Made by a program: the position numbers and the translations under genes. The notes under the pieces are model-generated. The model saw nothing but the letters and a program-made list of their open reading frames with translations, was not told the origin of the DNA and did no database searches. From Colletes latitarsis (Eukaryota > Arthropoda > Insecta > Hymenoptera > Colletidae), in assembly GCF_051014445.1 (NCBI RefSeq), contig NW_027488365.1:9052001-9116000 (forward strand): a stretch of 64,000 nucleotides of DNA. The letters run 5' to 3'. This document shows positions 54,767 through 64,000 of the stretch, in pieces; within the stretch, counting starts at the first letter, position 1, and each line of letters opens with the position of its first letter.

Positions 54767-55229
54767 CACATTACTACGTGATCGAAGCCAGAAAATGCCC
54801 AGGATCTGGCCAACAAGTATGCGAAATATGCGAAAGTACGAACCAGATGAGGGCAAATCCCAGACCTAACCGAGACATAACCCGCGTTATCCTCTATAAT
54901 ATTAATCGCAACTACGTTTAATTGACTGTTTCGGTGTGGAACCTCATTACTACGGGATCCAAACCAGAAAAAACCCAGGATCTGGCCAACAAGTATGCGA
55001 AAAACGCGAAAGTACGAGCCAGATGATTGCAAATACCAGAACTAACCGAGACATTACCGGCGTTATCCTCTAAAATATTACCCGCAACCAGGTTTGATTG
55101 ACTGTTTCAGTGTGGTACCGCATTACTACGTGGTCCAAGCCAGAAAAAGGCCAGGATCTGCCCAACAAGTATGCGAAAAATGAGAAGGTACGAGCCAGAT
55201 GATTGCTAATACCAGACCAAACCGAGACA

Positions 55230-57313
55230 TAACCGGCGTTATCCTCTAAAATATTAATCGCAAACAGGTTTAATCAACTGTTTCGGTGTGGTACCGCATT
55301 ACTACAGGATCCAAACCTGAAAAAGCCCTGGATCAGGCCAACAAGTATGCGAAAAATGCGAAAGTAGGAGCCAGATGAGGGCAAATACCAGACCTAACCA
55401 AGTCGTAACCGGCGTTATCCTCTAAAATATTAATCGGAACCAGGTTTAATTGACTGTTTCAGTGTGGTACCACATTACTACGTGGTCCAAGCCAGAAAAA
55501 GGCCAGGATCTGCCCAACAAGTATGCGAGAGATGCGAAATTACGAGCCAGATGAGGACAAATCCCAGACCTAACCGAGACATAACCGGCGTTATCCTCTA
55601 AAATATGTATCGCAACCAGGTTTGATTGAATGTTTCGGTGTGGTACCGCATTACTACGTGGTCAAAGCCAGGAAAAAGGCCAGGATCTGCCCAACAAGTA
55701 TGCGAGAAATGCGAAAGTACGAGCCAGATGAGGGCAAATACCAGACCTAACCCAGACATAACCGGCGTTATCCCCTAAAATACTAGTCGGGACCAGCTTT
55801 TATTGACTGTTTCAGTGTGGTACCACATTACTATGTGGTGCAACCCAGAAAAAGGCCAGGATCTGGCCAACAACTATGCGAAAAATGCGAAAGTACGAAC
55901 CAGATGAGGGCAAATCCCAGACCTAACCCAGACATAACCGGCGTTATCCTCTAAAATATTAATCGCAACCAGGATTAATTGACAGTTTGGGTGTGGTGCC
56001 GCGTTACAACGTGATCCAAACCAGAAAAAGTCCAGGATCTGGCCAACAAGTATGCGAAAAACGCGAAAGTACGAGACAGATGATTGCAAATACCAGACCC
56101 AACCAAGACGTAACCGGCGTTATCCTCTAAAATATTAATCCCAAATAGGTTTAGTTGACTGTTTCGCTGTGGTACCGCATTACTACGTGATCCAAACCAG
56201 AAATATCCCAGGATCTGGCCAACAAGTATGCGAAAAATGCGAAAGTATGTGCCTGATGATTGCAAATACCAGAACTAACCCAAACATAACCAGCGTTATC
56301 CTCCAAAATATTAATCGCAACAAGGTTTAATTGACTGTTTCGGTGGGGAACCACATTACGACGGGATCCAAAGTACAATAAACCCGAGGTGTGGCCAACA
56401 AGTAAGCGAAAAATGCGAAAGTACGAGCCAGATGAGGGCAAATACCAGACCTAACCCTGACATAACCGGCGTTATCAACTAAAATATTAATCGCAACCAG
56501 GATTAATTGACTGTTTCGGTGTGGTGCCGCGTTACAACGTGATCAAAACCAGAAAAAGGCCAGGATCTGGCAAACAAGTATGCGAAAAATGCGAAAGTTC
56601 GAGCCAGATGAGGGCAAATACCAGACCTAACCAAGAAGTAACCGGGGTTATCCTCTAAAATATTAATCCCAAACAGGTTTAGTTGACTGTTTCGTTGTGG
56701 TACCGCATTACTACGTGATCCAAACCAGAAACATCCCAGGATCTGGCCAACAAGTATGCAAAAAATGCGAAAGCATGTGCCTGATGATTGCAAATACCAG
56801 AACTAACCCAAACATTACCAGCGTTATCCTCCAAAATATGAATCTCAACAAGGTTTAATTGACTCTTTCGGTGTGGAACCACATTACGACGGGATCCAAA
56901 CTACAATAAACCCGAGATCTGGCCAACAAGTAAGCGAAAAATGCGAAAGTACGAGCCAGATGAGGGCAAATACCAGACCTAACCAAGAAGTAACCGGGGT
57001 TATCCTCTAAAATATTAATCCCAAAAAGGTTTAGTTGACTGTTTCGTTGTGGTACCGCATTACTACGTGATCCAAACCAGACACATCCCAGGATCTGGCC
57101 AACAAGTATGCGAAAAATGCGAAAGTATGTGCCTGATGATTGCAAATACCAGAACTAACCCAGGCGTAACCTGCGTTATCCGCTAAAATACTAATCGGAA
57201 CCAGCTTTTATTGACTCTTTCTGTGTGGTACCACATTACTACGTGATCCAAACCAGAAAAAGCCCAGGATCTGGCCAACAAGTATGCGAAAAATACGAGA
57301 GCACGAGACAGAT
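55230..57313 (+). repeat. 38-monomer-register duplication, copy 1
   Basis: 55398-57313 matches 62085-64000 at an offset of 6687 bp (38 monomers minus 1 bp). The leftmost part, about 55230-55398, matches 61741-61909 at 6511 bp, so copy 2 has one extra monomer at about 61910-62085. Shared variants include GCATGTGCCTGATGATTGC, AACTACAATAAACCCGAG, AAGAAGTAACCGGGG and CTGTGGTACCGC. Confidence 0.87.
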
Positions 57314-58079
57314 GAGGGCAAATCCCAGACCTAACCGAGACATAAACGGCGTTATCCTCTAAAATATTGATCGCAACCAGGTTTAATTGAGTTTTTCGGT
57401 GTGGAACCTCATTACTACTTAATCCAAGCCAGAAAAAGGCCAGGATCTGGCCAACAAGTATGCGAAAAATGCGAAAATACGAGCCAGATGAGGGCAAATC
57501 CTAGACCTAACCGAGACATAACCGGCGTTATCCTCTAAAATATTAATCGCAACCAGGTTTAATTGACTGTTTCGGTGTGGTACCGCTTTACTACGTGATC
57601 CAAACCAGAAAAAGGCCAGGATCAGGCCAACAGATATGCAAAAAATGGGAAAGTATGAGCCAGATGATTGCAAATACCAGACGTAACCCAGAGATAACCA
57701 GCGTTAACCTCAAAAATACTAATCGGGACCAGCTTTTATTGACTGTTTCAGTGTGGTACCACATTACTACCTGATCCAAACCAGAAAAAGCCCAGGATCT
57801 GGCCAACAAGTACGCGAAAAATGCGAAAGTACGAGCCCGATGAGGGCAAATACCAGACCTAGCCCAGACATAACCGGCGTTGTCCTATAAAATATTAATC
57901 GGAACCAGGTTCAATTGACTGTTTCAGTGTGGTACCTCATTACTACGTGGTCCAAGCCAGAAAAAGGCCAGGATCTTGCCAACAAGTATGCGAAAAATGC
58001 GAAAGTACGAGCCAGATGAGGGCAAAGCCCAGACCTATCCGAGACATAACCAGCGTTATCCTTTAAAATAATAATCGCA
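57314..58079 (+). repeat. Array segment between duplications
   Basis: About 4.4 monomers of mixed class, including the perfect dyad GGCCAGGATCTGGCC at 57438-57452. The duplication that follows may begin weakly at about 57900, where similarity to 59.66 kb is patchy. There is no gene. Confidence 0.78.
57438..57452. repeat. 15-bp interrupted palindrome in the monomer centre (example)
   Basis: GGCCAG-GAT-CTGGCC has two 6-bp arms around a 3-base spacer. It occurs in monomers reading AAAAAGGCCAGG. The commoner AAAAAGCCCAGG form keeps a 4-bp CCAG/CTGG core with one mismatch further out. Confidence 0.75.
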
Positions 58080-59208
58080 ACCGGGTTTAATTGACTGTTT
58101 CGGTGTGGTACCGCATTACTACGTGATCCAAACCTGAAAAAGCCCTGGATCTGGCCAACAAGTATGCGAAAATTGAGAAAATACGAGCCACATGAGGGCA
58201 AATACCAGACCTAACCCAGAGATAACCAGCGTTAACCTCAAAAATACTAATCGGGACCAGCTTTTATTGACTGTTTCAGTGGGGTACCACATTACTACGT
58301 GATCCAAACCAGAAAAAGCCCAGGATCTGGCCAACAAGTATGCGAAAAATGCGAAAGTACTAGCCTGTTGAGGGCATATCCCAGTCCAAACCGAGACATA
58401 ACCGGCGTTATCCTCTAAAATATTAGTCGGAAACAGGTTTAATTGACTGTTTCAGTGTGGTACCACATTACTACGTGGTCCAAACCAGAAAAAGCCCAGG
58501 ATCTGGCCAACAATTATCCGAAAAATACGAAAGCACGAGCCAGATGAGGGCAAATCCCAGACCTAACCGAGACATAACCGGTGTTATCCTCTAAAATATT
58601 AATCGCAACCAGGTTTAATTGACTGTTTCGGTGTGGTACCACATTAGTACGTGATCCAAACTAGAAAAAGCCCTGGATCTGGCCAACAAGTATGCGAAAA
58701 ATGCGAAAGTACGAGCCAGATGAGTGCAAATACCAGACCTAACCCAGACATAACCGGCGTTATCCACTAAAATATTAATCGCAACCGGGATTAATTGACT
58801 GTTTCGGTGTGGAACCGCACTACTACGGGATCCAAACCAGAATAAACCCAGGATCTTGCCATCAATTAGGCGAAAAGCGCGAAAGTATGAGACAGATGAT
58901 TGCAGATACCAGATCTAACCCAGACATAACCAGCGTTATCTTCTAAAATACTAATCGGAACCAGCTTTTATTGACTGTTTCAGTGTGGTACCACATTACT
59001 ACGGGATCCAAACCAGAAAAAACCCAGGATCTGGCCAACAAGTATGCGAAAAACGCGAGAGTATGAGACAGATGAGGGCAAATACTAGACCTAACCCAGA
59101 CATAACCGGCGATATCCTGTAAAATATTAATCGCAACCAGGTTTAACTGACCGTTTCGGTGTGGTACCACATTACTACGTGACCAAAGCCAGAAAAAGGC
59201 CAGGATCC
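58080..59208 (+). repeat. Ten-monomer-offset duplication, copy 1
   Basis: This matches 59839-60967 at an offset of 1759 bp (ten monomers minus 1 bp). Shared rare variants are AAATTGAGAAAATACGAGCC, GAGGGCATATCCCAGTCC, CAATTATCCGAAAAATACG, AACTAGAAAAAGCCCTGG, GATATCCTGTAAAATATT and TTAACTGACCGTTTCGG. Confidence 0.87.
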
Positions 59209-59838
59209 GGGCAACAAGTATGCGAAAATTGCGAAAGTACGAGCCAGATGAGGGCAAATCCCAGACCTATCCGAGATATAACCGGCGTTATCATCTAAAA
59301 TATTAGTCGGAACCAGGTTTCATTGACTGTTTCAGTGTGGTACCACATTACTACGTGGTCAAAGCCAGAAAAAGGCCAGGATCTGGCCAACAAGTATGCG
59401 AAAAATGCGAAGGACGAGCCAGATGAGGGCAAATACCAGACCAAACCGAGACATAACCGGCGTTATCCTCTAAAATATTAATCGCAAACAGGTTTAGTTG
59501 ACTGTTTCGGTGTAGTACCGCATTACTACGTGATCCAAACCAGAAAAAGGCTAGGATCTGGCAAACAAGTATGCGAAAAACGCGAAAGTATAAGCCAGAT
59601 GGTTGGAAATACCAGACCTAACCCAGACATAACCGGCGTTATCCTCTAAAATATTAATCGGTACCAGATTTAATTGACTGTTTCAGTGTGATACCACAGT
59701 ACTACGTGGTCCAAGCCAGAAAAAGGCCAGGGTCTGGCCAACAAGTATGCGAAAAATGCGAAAGTACGAGCCTGATGAGGGCAAATCCCAGACCTAACCG
59801 AGACATAACCGGCGTTATCCTCTAAAATATTAATCGCA
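59209..59838 (+). repeat. Array segment between ten-monomer copies
   Basis: About 3.6 monomers. One lacks a base in the GCGAAGGACGAGCC region (about 59411). The same change recurs near 60.99 kb. There is no gene. Confidence 0.78.
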
Positions 59839-60967
59839 ACCGGGTTTAACTGACTGTTTCGGTGTGGTACCACATTACTACGTGATCCAAACCTGAAAAA
59901 GCCCTGGATCTGGCCAACAAGTATGCGAAAATTGAGAAAATACGAGCCACATGAGGGCAAATACCAGACCTAACCCAGAGATAACCAGCGTTAACCTCAA
60001 AAATACTAATCGGGACCAGCTTTTATTGACTGTTTCAGTGTGGTACCACATTACTACGTGATCCAATCCAGAAAAAGCCCAGGATCTGGCCAACAAGTAT
60101 GCGAAAAATGCGAAAGTACTAGCCTGTTGAGGGCATATCCCAGTCCAAACCGAGACATAACCGGCGTTATCCTCTAAAATATTAGTCGGAAACAGGTTTA
60201 ATTGACTGTTTCAGTGTGGTACCACATTACTACGTGGTCCAAACCAGAAAAAGCCCAGGATCTGGCCAACAATTATCCGAAAAATACGAAAGCACGAGCC
60301 AGATGAGGGCAAATCCCAGACCTAACCGAGACATAACCGGCGTTATCCTCTAAAATATTAATCGCAACCAGGTTTAATTGACTGTTTCGGTGTGGTACCA
60401 CATTAGTACGTGATCCAAACTAGAAAAAGCCCTGGATCTGGCCAACAAGTATGCGAAAAATGCGAAAGTACGAGCCAGATGAGTGCAAATACCAGACCTA
60501 ACCCAGACATAACCGGCGTTATCCACTAAAATATTAATCGCAACCGGGATTAATTGACTGTTTCGGTGTGGAACCGCACTACTACGGGATCCAAACCAGA
60601 ATAAACCCAGGATCTTGCCAACAATTAGGCGAAAAAAGCGAAAGTATGAGACAGATGATTGCAGATACCAGATCTAACCCAGACATAACCAGCGTTATCT
60701 TCTAAAATACTAATCGGAACCAGCTTTTATTGACTGTTTCAGTGTGGTACCACATTACTACGGGATCCAAACCAGAAAAAACCCAGGATCTGGCCAACAA
60801 GTATGCGAAAAACGCGAGAGTATGAGACAGATGAGGGCAAATACTAGACCTAACCCAGACATAACCGGCGATATCCTGTAAAATATTAATCGCAACCAGG
60901 TTTAACTGACCGTTTCGGTGTGGTACCACATTACTACGTGGCCAAAGCCAGAAAAAGGCCAGGATCT
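59839..60967 (+). repeat. Ten-monomer-offset duplication, copy 2
   Basis: This is the counterpart of 58080-59208 with few differences (for example CATCAATTAGGCG in copy 1 against CAACAATTAGGCG here). The register is lost at about 60968, where copy 1 continues GATCCGGGCAAC. Confidence 0.87.
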
Positions 60968-61740
60968 GGCCAACAAGTATGCGAAAAATGCGAAGGACGA
61001 GCCAGATGAGGGCAAATACAAGACCTAACCCAGACATAACCGGCGTTATCCTCTAAAATATTAATCGGAACCAGGTTTAATTGACTGTTTCAGTGTGGTA
61101 CCACATTACTACGTGATCCAAATCAGAAAAAGCCCAGGATCTGGCCAACAAGTATGCGAAAAATACGAAAGTACGAGCCAGATGAGGGCAAATCCCAGAC
61201 CTAACCCAGACATAACCGGCGTTATCCCCTAAAATACTAATCGGATCCAGCTTTTATTGACTGTTTCAGTGTGGTACCACATTACTACGTGATCCAAACC
61301 AGAAAAAGCCCAGGATCTGGCCAACTAGTATGCGAGAAATGCGAAAGTATAAGCCAGATGGTTGGAAATACCAGAACTAACCCAGACATAACCTGCTTTA
61401 TCCTCTAGAATATTAATCGCAACAAGGTTTAATTGACTGTTTCAGTGTGGTACCACATTACTACGTGGTCCAAGCCAGAAAAGGGCCAGGATCTGGCCAA
61501 CAAGTCAGCGAAAAGTGCGAAAGTAAGAGCCAGATGAGGGCAAATCCCAGACCTAACCGAGACATAACCGGCGTTATCCTCTTAAATATTAATCGCAACC
61601 AGGTTTAATTGATTGTTTCGGTGTGGTACCACATTACTACGTTGTTCAAACCAGAAAAAGCCCAGGATCTGGCCAACAGGTATGCGAAAAATGCGAAAGT
61701 ACGATCCAGATGAGGGCAAATGCCAGACCTAACCGAGACA
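60968..61740 (+). repeat. Array segment
   Basis: About 4.4 monomers of mixed class, including CAACTAGTATGCGAG and the GATGGTTGGAAATACC variant also seen at about 59600. There is no gene. Confidence 0.78.
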
Positions 61741-64000
61741 TAATCGGCGTTATCCTCTAAAATATTAATCGCAACCAGGTTTAATTGACTGTTTCGGTGT
61801 GGTACCGCATTACTACAGGATCCAATCCTGAAAAAGCCCTGGATCAGGCCAACAAGTATGCGAAAAATGCGAAAGTAGGAGCCAGATGAGGGCAAATACC
61901 AGACCTAACCAAGTCGTAACCGGCATTATCCCCTAAAATACTAATTGGAACCAGCTTTTATTGACTGTTTCAGTGTGGTACCACATTACTACGTGATCCA
62001 GACCAGAAAAAGCCCAGGGTCTGGCTAACTAGTATGCGAGAAATGCGAAAGTACGAGCCAGATGAGGGTAAATACCAGACCTAACCCAGACATAACCGGC
62101 GTTATCCTCTAAAATATTAATCGGAACCAGGTTTAATTGACTGTTTCAGTGTGGTACCACATTACTACGTGGTCCAAGCCAGAAAAAGGCCAGGATCTGC
62201 CCAACAGGTATGCGAGAGATGCGAAAGTACGAGCCAGATGAGGACAAATCCCAGACCTAACCGAGACATAACCGGCGTTATCCTCTAAAATATGTATCGC
62301 AACCAGGTTTGATTGAATGTTTCGGTGTGGTACCGCATTACTACGTGGTCAAAGCCAGGAAAAAGGCCAGGATCTGCCCAACAAGTATGCGAGAAATGCG
62401 AAAGTACGAGCCAGATGAGGGCAAATACCAGACCTAACCCAGACATAACCGGCGTTATCCCCTAAAATACTAGTCGGGACCAGCTTTTATTGACTGTTTC
62501 AGTGTGGTACCACATTACTATGTGGTGCAAACCAGAAAAAGGCCAGGATCTGGCCAACAACTATGCGAAAAATGCGAAAGTACGAACCAGATGAGGGCAA
62601 ATCCCAGACCTAACCCAGACATAACCGGCGTTATCCTCTAAAATATTAATCGCAACCAGGATTAACTGACAGTTTGGGTGTGGTGCCGCGTTACAACGTG
62701 ATCCAAACCAGAAAAAGTCCAGGATCTGGCCAACAAGTATGCGAAAAACGCGAAAGTACGAGCCAGATGATTGCAAATACCAGACCCAACCAAGACGTAA
62801 CCGGCGTTATCCTCTAAAATATTAATCCCAAATAGGTTTAGTTGACTGTTTCGCTGTGGTACCGCATTACTACGTGATCCAAACCAGAAATATCCCAGGA
62901 TCTGGCCAACAAGTATGCGAAAAATGCGAAAGTATGTGCCTGATGATTGCAAATACCAGAACTAACCCAAACATAACCAGCGTTATCCTCCAAAATATTA
63001 ATCGCAACAAGGTTTAATTGACTGTTTCGGTGTGGAACCACATTACGACGGGATCCAAAGTACAATAAACCCGAGGTCTGGCCAACAAGTAAGCGAAAAA
63101 TGCGAAAGTAGGAGCCAGATGAGGACAAATACCAGACCTAACCCTGACATAACCGGCGTTATCAACTAAAATATTAATCGCAACCAGGATTAATTGACTG
63201 TTTCGGTGTGGTGCCGCGTTACAACGTGATCAAAACCAGAAAAAGGCCAGGATCTGGCAAACAAGTATGCGAAAAATGCGAAAGTTCTAGCCAGATGAGG
63301 GCAAATACCAGACCTAACCAAGAAGTAACCGGGGTTATCCTCTAAAATATTAATCCCAAACAGGTTTAGTTGACTGTTTCGTTGTGGTACCGCATTACTA
63401 CGTGATCCAAACCAGAAACATCCCAGGATCTGGCCAACAAGTATGCGAAAAATGCGAAAGCATGTGCCTGATGATTGCAAATACCAGAACTAACCCAAAC
63501 ATTACCAGCGTTATCCTCCAAAATATGAATCTCAACAAGGTTTGATTGACTCTTTCGGTGTGGAACCACATTACGACGGGATCCAAACTACAATAAACCC
63601 GAGATCTGGCCAACAAGTAAGCGAAAAATGCGAAAGTACGAGCCAGATGAGGGCAAATACCAGACCTAACCAAGAAGTAACCGGGGTTATCCTCTAAAAT
63701 ATTAATCCCAAAAAGGTTTAGTTGACTGTTTCGTTGTGGTACCGCATTACTACGTGATCCAAACCAGACACATCCCAGGATCTGGCCAACAAGTATGCGA
63801 AAAACGCGAAAGTATGTGCCTGATGATTGCAAATACCAGAACTAACCCAGGCGTAACCTGCGTTATCCGCTAAAATACTAATCGGAACCAGCTTTTATTG
63901 ACTCTTTCTGTGTGGTACCACATTACTACGTGATCCAAACCAGAAAAAGCCCAGGATCTGGCCAACAAGTATGCGAAAAATACGAAAGCACGAGACAGAT
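61741..64000 (+). repeat. 38-monomer-register duplication, copy 2 (runs off the window)
   Basis: This is the counterpart of 55230-57313 with one added monomer at about 61910-62085. The match is still intact at base 64000, so the true right boundary of this unit lies outside the window. Confidence 0.87.

Larger units (their letters stand above)
50165..55229 (+). repeat. Array segment: diverged right-hand family
   Basis: Monomers here often read GTGTGGTACCGCATTAC, with TTAATCCCAAACAGG, TTTAGTTGACTG, ATTGCTAATACCAG or CTGCCCAACAAG. About 50140-50520 recurs at about 53120-53500 (offset 2980 bp). About 53230-53570 recurs at 54455-54795 (offset 1225 bp, seven monomers with one 6-bp deletion and one further missing base). 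Five of the six 170-bp monomers found in the window are at or just before this stretch (see their own entries). Divergence between neighbours is visibly greater than in 6.6-28 kb. There is no gene. Confidence 0.82.
1..64000 (+). repeat. Satellite DNA array, 176-bp monomer, about 364 copies, head to tail
   Basis: The marker GTTATCC (or a one-base variant) recurs at 39, 215, 391, 567, 743, 919 and 1095, exactly 176 bp apart, and is still present at 63862. Spacing is close to 176 throughout, with a cumulative drift of only -65 bp over 363 intervals. A hand-built class B consensus counts to exactly 176 bp with 79 G+C (about 45 %). Every monomer reads in the same direction. No unique sequence, microsatellite, poly-A tail or recognisable transposon interrupts the array. 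The length is close to one nucleosome repeat, as in many centromeric satellites. A centromeric or pericentromeric role is inference, and I cannot match the monomer to a named family. Both ends of the array lie outside the window. Confidence 0.98.

Noticed and set aside
47..63832. Many ORFs of 60-163 codons, mainly minus strand, with near-identical translations
   Set aside because: They recur at monomer multiples, span 1.1-2.8 monomers, shift frame each monomer and differ by random substitutions and stops. There is no upstream signal or recognisable domain. They are shadows of the satellite.
1..64000. CRISPR array
   Set aside because: The whole 176-bp unit is repeated with gradual divergence. 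There are no short identical repeats separated by unique spacers.
1..64000. Embedded transposable elements, LTRs or poly-A tails
   Set aside because: The monomer markers continue without a gap larger than one monomer across the window, leaving no room for an insertion.
1..64000. 176-bp monomer as an internal duplication of two 88-bp halves
   Set aside because: The two halves share only short words such as CCAAACCAG and CCCAGACC. I see no convincing alignment over 88 bp.
1..64000. Identification with a named satellite (for example alpha satellite, or the roughly 180-bp Arabidopsis and 176-bp Brassica repeats)
   Set aside because: The lengths are similar, but the sequence does not resemble the ones I remember. 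Length alone is not evidence of homology.

Overview
The window is one uninterrupted block of satellite DNA. From base 1 to 64000 it consists of head-to-tail copies of a monomer of about 176 bp. I count about 364 monomer equivalents from the recurring GTTATCC marker, which sits at 39, 215, 391, 567, 743 and so on up to 63862. All copies lie in the same orientation. I see no gene, no RNA gene, no transposon and no unique sequence. A long pure array of a nucleosome-sized repeat indicates a eukaryotic chromosome and is typical of centromeric or pericentromeric heterochromatin. I do not recognise the monomer as a named satellite family and cannot name the species. CpG is not depleted in the consensus (about 9 per monomer, close to random expectation at about 45 % GC), which argues weakly against a long history of heavy germline CpG methylation.

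Monomer structure: the first half comes in two main classes. Class A carries CTAATCGGAACCAGC, TTTCAGTGTGGTACCACATT and a 12-bp perfect palindrome, TGTGGTACCACA. Class B carries TTAATCGCAACCAGG, TTTCGGTGTGGAACCTCATT and no palindrome. The second half also has two forms, GATGAGGGCAAATCCCAG and GATGATTGCAAATACCAG (or GATGATAGC...). Many stretches alternate A and B, giving a 352-bp dimer, and chimeric classes are common.

Higher-order layout: (1) 1-6.6 kb is a mosaic with a perfect 704-bp four-monomer duplication at 4210-5617. (2) 6621-13836 is a 41-monomer unit (7216 bp) followed directly by a second, rearranged copy running to about 21.4 kb. (3) A 30-monomer register (5280 bp) relates 18.7-23.0 kb to 24.0-28.2 kb. 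A core of about 15 monomers is therefore present three times, near 11.2, 18.6 and 24.0 kb. (4) 28.2-34.3 kb is a mosaic with 6-monomer duplications. (5) 34.3-41.0 kb is duplicated at 42.6-50.2 kb, differing by whole-monomer insertions. (6) 50.2-64 kb is more diverged, with its own variants, a 10-monomer duplication (58.1-59.2 and 59.8-61.0 kb) and a 38-monomer register (55.2-57.3 and 61.7-64.0 kb) that runs off the right edge. Monomer length is nearly constant in the left half (net +2 bp to about 31 kb) and drifts in the right half (net -65 bp by the end). The left half therefore looks more recently homogenised.

Open reading frames of 60-163 codons recur throughout, mostly on the minus strand. 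They are by-products of the repeat: they recur at multiples of the monomer length, and 176 is not divisible by 3. No protein function is proposed. All identities given are by-eye comparisons, not computed alignments.
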